Positions 31,664 to 36,706 of a stretch of DNA of 36,706 nucleotides are shown one piece after another (positions within the stretch are counted from its first letter, which is position 1; each line of letters opens with the position of its first letter). The translations under genes and the position numbers were made by a program. Under the pieces are notes generated by a model that was not told the origin of the DNA, searched no databases, and saw nothing but the letters and a program-made list of their open reading frames with translations. The stretch lies in assembly GCA_934667845.1 (NCBI GenBank), contig CAKUMQ010000024.1, positions 1-36,706 of the forward strand. Direction: 5' to 3'. The DNA comes from an uncultured Eubacteriales bacterium (lineage in GTDB: Bacteria > Bacillota > Clostridia > Oscillospirales > Acutalibacteraceae).

Positions 31664-33379
31664 TTGAGTCAGAAAAAAGAACCGTGGATCCGCGAACGCG
31701 AGGCGACGGTCTGCCTTTGGAAGCCCGATCAGACAAGAGGGTATATCAGCAATATGACGGCGTCGCTTCTGACGGATTTTTTGTGCTTTTCCCGCCGCCA
31801 GCTTGAGGAATATGTGAAAATGATCCGCCTGTGCGGGTTTACGGGAATACAGGTGACGGATATTTGCAGCGCCTGGCGTGCCTGCGGCTCATGGGAGCGG
31901 GTGCACGATCAGTTCAAGGATCTTGCCGATATCCTGCATCGCGAGGGGATGAGCTTTACCCTTTGGGTATGGGCGGCGGAATTTTCCGATTACGGCTGGC
32001 ATGACGACGACGTTGTGTACAGCGCCGCAGACCCCGATACAGCCCCCTGCGATGATCCGCGCGTGGTGGCGGCGTTTGACAAATATTACGACATCTATGC
32101 GGATATGGCGCCCTATGCCGACCGCCTGATCGCCCACTTTTTCGATCCCGGCCATCTGACAGATACCCGCAGCGTGCTGTTTTTTGCCCGGCGGCTGTTT
32201 GAACGGTTCCGCCGGGTCAATCCGTCTGTTCGTCTGGGCATCGACACATGGGCGGCAGCCGACGATTTTCCCGATCAGCTCGTGGAAGCGGGCTTTACGG
32301 ATGTGATGCTGATGGAGCTGCCCTTCCTGCCCACCTGGGGCGTGGGCGACAAGCGGGCGCGGTATCGCAGCCGCGTGAAGGCGCTCGGCTGCGAGCTGGG
32401 GTCGTGGGGATGGTACACCTGCGAATATGAGACGGATCAGGGGCCGTTTATGAGCGTCAACGACCGCGTGATCGCCGATGTATACCGCAAGACGCGGGAG
32501 CAGGGCGACCGGATCATGGTGCCGTCCTATTGGAGCGAGATGGATGCCTATCATGTGGTCAATTTTTTCTCGCTGTATGTTGCGGGGCATTTGCTCATAG
32601 ACCCCGAAAGCGATACCGATGCTCTTTTGGCGGACGCGGCGCGTCTGGCGGCGGGAGAAAAGGGCGCGCGGGATCTGCTCTTTATTCTGGAGCTGATCCG
32701 CGATGCCCGCAGCGGCGACAGCTTTTCCGCGTTTTGGTGGAATGAACCGCAGTATGTGCTGCTTTGTGCCGACCATGCGGATATTTTGGCCCGGTCGGAT
32801 GAGGCGATAGCGCGGCTTTCGGCACTGATCGACGGGGCGGACGGGACAAACGATGCCCACCTGCCGATCCCGGTCAGGAGCCTGTACCGGCTGATGCTGC
32901 CTCAGCTGCATCAGATCCGCCAGTATGCCGACTTTTCCGTGCAGCTTGCGGCGGCAAAGCGGGCAAAGGAGGCGGGAGAGACCAAGGCGCAGCTGCAGGC
33001 ACGGGTGGACGTGCTGCCGTTCTCCGTTCCCGAGTACAACAATATCATCGGTCTGTGGGGACTCCCCGAAACACGCGCGGCATACCGCTGCATGGAGGAA
33101 TTCTGCCGGGAAAACGGACTTGCCATGCCGGACGATCCCGCCCTGCGCTATGTGCAGAAGCGCCGCATCTATGACCACGCCTGCGTATACCAGCGGGGCA
33201 AAAAGGAGCCGCTTTGGCTTTGGCCGCTGTTTTATGAGGGCGGTGTGGCATTCGGCGCGGAGAGAACGCGCGAACTGGTCGAGGAGCTTTGCCGCGAAGG
33301 GGTGTTTATGCACCGGGCGGAGGACGATTTTGTTGCGCTGAAAAACTGGCAGAGCTTCGCCTTTGATTTTCAGATCTGA
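31664..33379 (+). CDS. Unassigned cytoplasmic protein, probable TIM-barrel glycosidase
   Basis: A 571-residue soluble protein without a signal peptide that I do not recognise. The first 300 residues alternate strands and helices like a TIM barrel: YVKMIRLCGFTGIQVTDIC, LADILHREGMSFTLWVWAAE, DRLIAHFFDPGH, VRLGIDTWAAADDFP, FTDVMLMELPFLPTWG. Trp, Asp and Glu sit at strand ends as in sugar-cleaving barrels. The helical C-terminal half (HLLIDPESDTDALLADAARL, FWWNEPQYVLL) is reminiscent of alpha-glucuronidase or hexosaminidase-type proteins, a similarity too weak to name an activity. The start is TTG at 31664 with AAGGAGGGG at a good distance; no in-frame ATG fits as well. Position points to intracellular breakdown of the imported sugar. 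Confidence 0.75.
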   Translation: MSQKKEPWIREREATVCLWKPDQTRGYISNMTASLLTDFLCFSRRQLEEYVKMIRLCGFTGIQVTDICSAWRACGSWERVHDQFKDLADILHREGMSFTLWVWAAEFSDYGWHDDDVVYSAADPDTAPCDDPRVVAAFDKYYDIYADMAPYADRLIAHFFDPGHLTDTRSVLFFARRLFERFRRVNPSVRLGIDTWAAADDFPDQLVEAGFTDVMLMELPFLPTWGVGDKRARYRSRVKALGCELGSWGWYTCEYETDQGPFMSVNDRVIADVYRKTREQGDRIMVPSYWSEMDAYHVVNFFSLYVAGHLLIDPESDTDALLADAARLAAGEKGARDLLFILELIRDARSGDSFSAFWWNEPQYVLLCADHADILARSDEAIARLSALIDGADGTNDAHLPIPVRSLYRLMLPQLHQIRQYADFSVQLAAAKRAKEAGETKAQLQARVDVLPFSVPEYNNIIGLWGLPETRAAYRCMEEFCRENGLAMPDDPALRYVQKRRIYDHACVYQRGKKEPLWLWPLFYEGGVAFGAERTRELVEELCREGVFMHRAEDDFVALKNWQSFAFDFQI

Positions 33380-33403
33380 ACCCTGTTTTGAGGTGAATTG
33401 GTA

Positions 33404-35500
33404 ATGAAAAGCTATCAGTTAAACGGTACGGTGCTGGAGCTTGACGAGCAGACCGGCGCCATTGTCTCCCTGCGGCATCCGGGCTGCGGAGAAATTATGA
33501 AAAACGGCGGCGGGCTTGTTGATCTCTCGTGGCCGGTGCATTTGGATTATGAGGCGCTGCGGGCAGATCCGTGCGGGAAATACTTCCAAAAGGCGCCGAC
33601 CATTGAGGGCGACGACCGCAGCGTTACGCTGACGTGGGACGGACTGCCGCAGAATACGGCGACACCGGAGCTTCCCGCGCTTGCGGGGCGTATTTGGGCG
33701 CGGGTCACACTGACTGCCTGTGAGGACGGCAGGTCGATCGCCCTGCGGTGCCGCGTCAAAAACCGTTCGGCAACGCCGGTCGCCCAGATCCTGTTCCCCG
33801 ATCTGCGCGGGCTGCAGCCCATTGCGGGAGAGGAGCATACGCGGTTTACCACGATGATGTTCCACAGCCTGCCGTTTGTGGAGCAAAGGAGCACCCCGGA
33901 AACGCGGGAGAGATTCTACGGCGAAAATGTGACCGTGGCGGGGCAGTTTTATAAGCCCGCCGGCATGTTTCCCGTGGAGAGCGACAAGGCCATGTGCGGG
34001 CGCTGGTTTGATTTCGGCGGGCTGTCCGGCGGACTGTCGCTCTACCGCTGCCAGTGGGGGTGGGGACCGGAGAATCCGAACACCATGGGGGCGAACGATA
34101 CCTGCTGGGTCAAGCTGGATCATGAGAGCCGCTCACTGCGCATCGCGAATCTGGTCTATCTGGATCTGAAGCAGGGGGAGGAATACGACAGCGGCGACTA
34201 TGTGCTGACCCCTCATGCGGGCGGCTGGGTGCAGGGTGCCGCGCCCTATCGCGACTGGGTGCGGGCGCACCAAAAACGCGCGGTGCCGGTGCCGCGCGCC
34301 ATGAAGGAGAAATTCGGCTTCCGCACCGTGTGGATGTGTACGGGATACCCGAAGGATCCCGATGACATCACATGGCGCTATACCGATATCCCGAAGATCG
34401 CCGCGGATATGGCGGAGCACGGCATTTACAGCCTGAATCTGTGGGGCAGCTTTGACTCCGACGGGTATTTCCCTGTTAACGAGGAATCCTGGTGGAAGGA
34501 GCTGGGCGGCTTTGACGGCTATGTGCAAAGCGTGAAACGGGCAAACGACATGGGCGTTGAGGTCTATCCGCTCGTATCGTGGGTGCAGATCTGGAAACGC
34601 GGCTGCGAGCGGCAGGGGCTGACCCCGAATGCCTCCTGGGCGGAAACGCTCAAGGCGGTGCCGGTGTTCCGCGCGCCGTATATGCAGGCGTGGAGCAGCT
34701 ATGATTTCCGTGATTTTTCTCAGCCGTGGTGGTATCAGGGCGTGCTGGATTCCCTGCGCTTTTTGCGGGATCATGCCCTGTCGCCGAATGTTTGCTGGGA
34801 TCAGTACCTGCTTGCCGATCATGACGACACGCTGCACGATCTGTTTAAGGAATACCGCGAGGAGACCTATCCGCTCTATCCCGATGCGCATTTCAGCGGC
34901 GAATCGACATTCTTCTTTGAGTCGGAAATGGATATCTGCGATTCCACATGGGACTGGATGTGGTGGAAGCCGCATGATGACTGGCGGCCGATGCGCTATC
35001 TGGCGGAGTCGATGCGCCCGAATATGAACGTCGATTCCTCCACGCGGCACCTGAAATATATTTTCATGGACGACCTGATGGCGAATATTTACCCGAGCCG
35101 CCCGGGGCAGCTTAACGGCTCGGCGCTTATCGCCGACTACCCGGGGTTTTCCGCGACACTTAAGGATCTTACCGCGCTGCGCAGGGCGTATCTTCCCTAT
35201 TTTGCGGACGGAGAAATGCTCGGCGACTGCGTGTTGTCGGAGGACTGTGCGCAAGCGCGCGTGACCGGCTACCGCTATGCCGACAGCGCGGCGGTGTTTG
35301 CCGTGAAGGAGGATGACGGCGATGCGGTGCTGAAATGCGACCTGACGCCGTTTATCGGCGAAAAGGCGGTGCGTGTGACGGTGCGGGATCAGAAAAACCG
35401 GGATCTGTTTGCCTTTGACGGTGATGCGGCGTGCAGCGTGACCCTCACAGGGGAAAGGGAAATGCTGTTTGTGATCGAGTTTACACCCAGGTCCGTATAA
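33404..35500 (+). CDS. Unassigned cytoplasmic glycoside hydrolase-like protein (beta-sandwich plus TIM barrel)
   Basis: A 698-residue protein with an N-terminal beta-supersandwich domain (about 1-290), a linking helix (GAAPYRDWVRAHQKR), a TIM-barrel-like region (about 300-600) and a small C-terminal beta domain. This is the general plan of clan GH-D enzymes such as GH36 alpha-galactosidases and of DUF6259 proteins; the second seems closer, from memory. Strand-end residues that could be catalytic are the Asp in NLWGSFDSDGYF, Asp in VCWDQYLL, Glu in FSGESTFFFESE and Asp in FMDDLMA. No export signal is present, so it should act on imported oligosaccharides. ATG 33404 follows GAGGTG; a TTG two codons earlier is less likely. 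It is the last gene of the locus, closed by a strong terminator. Confidence 0.77.
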   Translation: MKSYQLNGTVLELDEQTGAIVSLRHPGCGEIMKNGGGLVDLSWPVHLDYEALRADPCGKYFQKAPTIEGDDRSVTLTWDGLPQNTATPELPALAGRIWARVTLTACEDGRSIALRCRVKNRSATPVAQILFPDLRGLQPIAGEEHTRFTTMMFHSLPFVEQRSTPETRERFYGENVTVAGQFYKPAGMFPVESDKAMCGRWFDFGGLSGGLSLYRCQWGWGPENPNTMGANDTCWVKLDHESRSLRIANLVYLDLKQGEEYDSGDYVLTPHAGGWVQGAAPYRDWVRAHQKRAVPVPRAMKEKFGFRTVWMCTGYPKDPDDITWRYTDIPKIAADMAEHGIYSLNLWGSFDSDGYFPVNEESWWKELGGFDGYVQSVKRANDMGVEVYPLVSWVQIWKRGCERQGLTPNASWAETLKAVPVFRAPYMQAWSSYDFRDFSQPWWYQGVLDSLRFLRDHALSPNVCWDQYLLADHDDTLHDLFKEYREETYPLYPDAHFSGESTFFFESEMDICDSTWDWMWWKPHDDWRPMRYLAESMRPNMNVDSSTRHLKYIFMDDLMANIYPSRPGQLNGSALIADYPGFSATLKDLTALRRAYLPYFADGEMLGDCVLSEDCAQARVTGYRYADSAAVFAVKEDDGDAVLKCDLTPFIGEKAVRVTVRDQKNRDLFAFDGDAACSVTLTGEREMLFVIEFTPRSV

Positions 35501-35510
35501 ACACAGAATA

Positions 35511-35551
35511 AAAAAGGAGCGGCTTTCCGACGGAGAGAGCCGCTCCTTTTT
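35511..35551. terminator. Terminator ending the carbohydrate locus
   Basis: A perfect 14-bp stem including the A- and T-tracts (35511-35524 with 35538-35551) has a 13-nt loop. With A5 before and T5 after the GC-rich core it can act on both strands. It marks the end of the roughly 25-kb locus. Confidence 0.92.
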
Positions 35552-35641
35552 GCGCAGGGGCTTGAACGGGTCATTGTCCCGCGCTATACCTGACCGTGTC
35601 AGAGAAAATAGGCGGAAGCGGGTCGGAGGGGAAAACGCTTC

Positions 35642-35670
35642 TGTACATTTTCGGGAAATGATGGTATACT
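35642..35670 (+). promoter_or_regulatory. Promoter of the toxin-like island
   Basis: TGTACA (35642-35647) and TATACT (35665-35670) are spaced by 17 bp, ending 20 bp before the first ATG, so the leader is very short. AGGAGGG lies between. The 90 bp before the promoter, after the terminator, show nothing that I can name. Confidence 0.65.
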
Positions 35671-35689
35671 TATAGGAGGGAAAGCAACA

Positions 35690-36247
35690 ATGGACTATCT
35701 ATCGGAAGTGATGACGGCGGCTATATGGGGAAAACAGCCGCCGGAAGCCCCTGTATGGAATCAATGGGTGCATAAAAGCAGGGGGATCACGCATTGTGAA
35801 ACGTGTCTGTCTCTGCATGGGCGGTGGTTTCTGCGGGAAAAGACGCCACAGTGGCCGCACCATGCCTACTGCCACTGTGAGCTGGAGAACGTGCCGTACA
35901 GCGATGTGCTGAAACAGTGTCAGGCGGTGTGTGCCTATGCGAAAATCGACCCCTATTTTTTCAATCCCGAAAAAGCGTATTCTCACGGCAAGGAAAGGCT
36001 GCTTGCGGAATGGGGATATGTGATCACAGACGCTGCGTGGATGCAGCAGGAGTTTGAACGGCAGGGGCTGGAAAAGTATATTAACGGCGATTATACATTA
36101 GGCAGGCTGAACGAAAGAGGACAGCGGATCAGCATCCGCGTGGAGATCCCGCGGAAAGATCAGGCAGGTACGGTGAGCTTTATCACGGGATGGATGGTTC
36201 ATCCCAACGGAGAGATCCGTTTAACTACACCATATGGAGGAGAATAA
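35690..36247 (+). CDS. Putative toxin-like protein: MuF-type Cys-His cluster plus DUF6883-like domain
   Basis: A 185-residue protein in two parts. Residues 30-70 hold a Cys-His cluster (HCETC at 35-39, HHAYCHC at 57-63) resembling the zinc knuckle of phage minor-head/MuF (SPP1 gp7) proteins, where a C-x-x-C is followed by a H-x-x-C-x-C. Residues 86-185 (YFFNPEKAYSHGKERLLAEW, a helical part, YINGDYTLGR, SFITGWMVHPNGEIRLTTPY) resemble the DUF6883 domain, which is found at the C terminus of polymorphic toxins and in small standalone proteins. This recognition is from memory. No signal peptide or delivery domain is present. One base separates it from the first of two small tandem genes, the arrangement of a toxin and its immunity genes. 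A phage-derived housekeeping protein or decayed remnant is possible too. Confidence 0.55.
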   Translation: MDYLSEVMTAAIWGKQPPEAPVWNQWVHKSRGITHCETCLSLHGRWFLREKTPQWPHHAYCHCELENVPYSDVLKQCQAVCAYAKIDPYFFNPEKAYSHGKERLLAEWGYVITDAAWMQQEFERQGLEKYINGDYTLGRLNERGQRISIRVEIPRKDQAGTVSFITGWMVHPNGEIRLTTPYGGE

Positions 36248-36248
36248 C

Positions 36249-36515
36249 ATGAAAGAGATGGATCCGGTGCGCGTCACGGCGGAGAAAGAGAAATACGCCA
36301 GAGAGGGCGTCCACAAGGGGATGGAGGGATTTATCTGCCATGATGACAATACCAACGGAAAATGGTTGGTCAATTTTCCGCAGTATGGTGCCAAAGAGGA
36401 TATTGCCGAGATCTGTATTCACGAGGACGACCTGGAGGTGATCCCGGTCATGCGCGCCAAGGAAAACGAGCGCATCAAAGCGGAATGGGAGAAAAAGGAG
36501 GGAAAAACAACATGA
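36249..36515 (+). CDS. Small acidic protein, candidate immunity protein, copy 1
   Basis: An 88-residue hydrophilic protein. The central part (GVHKGMEGFICHDDNTNGKW, LVNFPQYG, ICIHEDDLEVI) looks like the small SH3-like beta barrel of DUF4926-type proteins, some of which are encoded beside toxins. The last 20 residues are a charged helix (RAKENERIKAEWEKKEGK). The ATG at 36249 has GGAGGAG 8 nt upstream and lies 1 nt after the preceding stop; an ATG at 36234 precedes that site and is rejected. Its own stop overlaps the next ATG (ATGA). A nearly identical second copy follows at once. The immunity role is inferred only from neighbourhood and size. Confidence 0.6.
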   Translation: MKEMDPVRVTAEKEKYAREGVHKGMEGFICHDDNTNGKWLVNFPQYGAKEDIAEICIHEDDLEVIPVMRAKENERIKAEWEKKEGKTT

Positions 36516-36706
36516 AAGAAATGGATCCGGTACGCGTCACTTTGGAGAAAGAGAAATACGCCAGAGAGGGCGTCCACAAGGGGATGGAGGGGTTTATCTG
36601 CCTTGACGACAATACCAACGGGAAATGGCTGGTCAATTTTCCGCAGTATGGTGCCAAAGAGGATATTGCCGAGATCTGTATTCACGAGGACGACCTGGAG
36701 GTGATC
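36512..36706 (+). CDS. Small acidic protein, candidate immunity protein, copy 2 (cut by window end)
   Basis: The second copy starts at an ATG overlapping the stop of copy 1, after AAGGAGGG, and runs off the window after 65 codons. Over the visible part it differs from copy 1 at 10 of 195 bases by my count. These change two residues (Ala to Leu after VRVT, His to Leu in FICHDD), so most changes are silent or clustered. Whether further copies follow cannot be seen. Confidence 0.6.
   Translation, partial: MKEMDPVRVTLEKEKYAREGVHKGMEGFICLDDNTNGKWLVNFPQYGAKEDIAEICIHEDDLEVI

Larger units (their letters stand above)
36249..36706 (+). repeat. Direct tandem duplication, 263-bp unit
   Basis: The second unit begins 263 bp after the first (36249 and 36512) and the match continues to the window end at about 95 percent identity by eye. 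The unit is one gene plus its ribosome site, so it is a recent gene duplication. Confidence 0.9.

Noticed and set aside
1..36706. CRISPR arrays, tRNA or rRNA genes, insertion sequences, integrases
   Set aside because: I found no regularly spaced repeats, no tRNA- or rRNA-like segments, and no transposase or integrase open frame in the window.

Overview
The window looks like a chromosomal segment of a GC-rich, spore-forming, Gram-positive Firmicute, most likely in the class Clostridia (an Oscillospirales/Ruminococcaceae-type gut anaerobe is my best guess). The evidence is a yabP-yabQ-divIC-S1 block typical of endospore formers, lipoprotein and NPxTG sortase signals, strong AGGAGG-type ribosome sites, and a two-gene SufC/SufB-type Fe-S assembly pair. 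The taxon is an inference, since no rRNA or marker gene is present.

Layout. (1) 56-2726: a minus-strand ABC importer of the SsuABC/ThiXYZ/NMT1 class (ATPase, permease, lipoprotein), with a + strand terminator from an unseen upstream gene at the left edge. (2) 2875-4734: yabP-yabQ, then divIC and an S1-domain RNA-binding protein, the last two with a promoter inside the end of yabQ and a structured leader. (3) 4739-6206: a MarR-type regulator with two palindromic operators on its own promoter, followed by a DegV protein. (4) 6231-9638, minus strand: GtrA, SufB-like, SufC-like, and a GntR/LacI-type sugar-responsive regulator. (5) 9639-10017: a divergent regulatory region with two back-to-back sigma-A promoters, palindromic operator candidates and a possible cre site.

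(6) 10018-35551: a carbohydrate-utilisation locus of about 25 kb, all on the + strand. The order is a solute-binding protein fused to beta-sandwich domains; permeases 1 and 2; an NHL-repeat/YIP1 membrane protein; a DUF5696-like secreted protein; permeases 3 and 4; a second, lipid-anchored solute-binding protein; a sortase-anchored modular surface protein; two paralogous double beta-helix enzymes (one extracellular lipoprotein, one cytoplasmic); and two cytoplasmic TIM-barrel-like proteins that I cannot assign to a known activity. No importer ATPase is encoded in it, so a shared MsmX-type ATPase elsewhere is implied. The likely logic is capture and trimming of a glycan at the surface, import by two MalFG-type permease pairs, and final degradation inside. 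The divergent GntR regulator would repress until a sugar signal arrives. The substrate cannot be read from the sequence.

(7) 35642-36706: a separate small island with its own promoter. It holds a protein joining a MuF/minor-head-like Cys-His cluster to a DUF6883-like domain (a possible polymorphic toxin), followed by two tandem, nearly identical small genes (possible immunity genes). The second copy runs off the window end. The double-importer glycan locus and this toxin/immunity-like island are the two most interesting regions.
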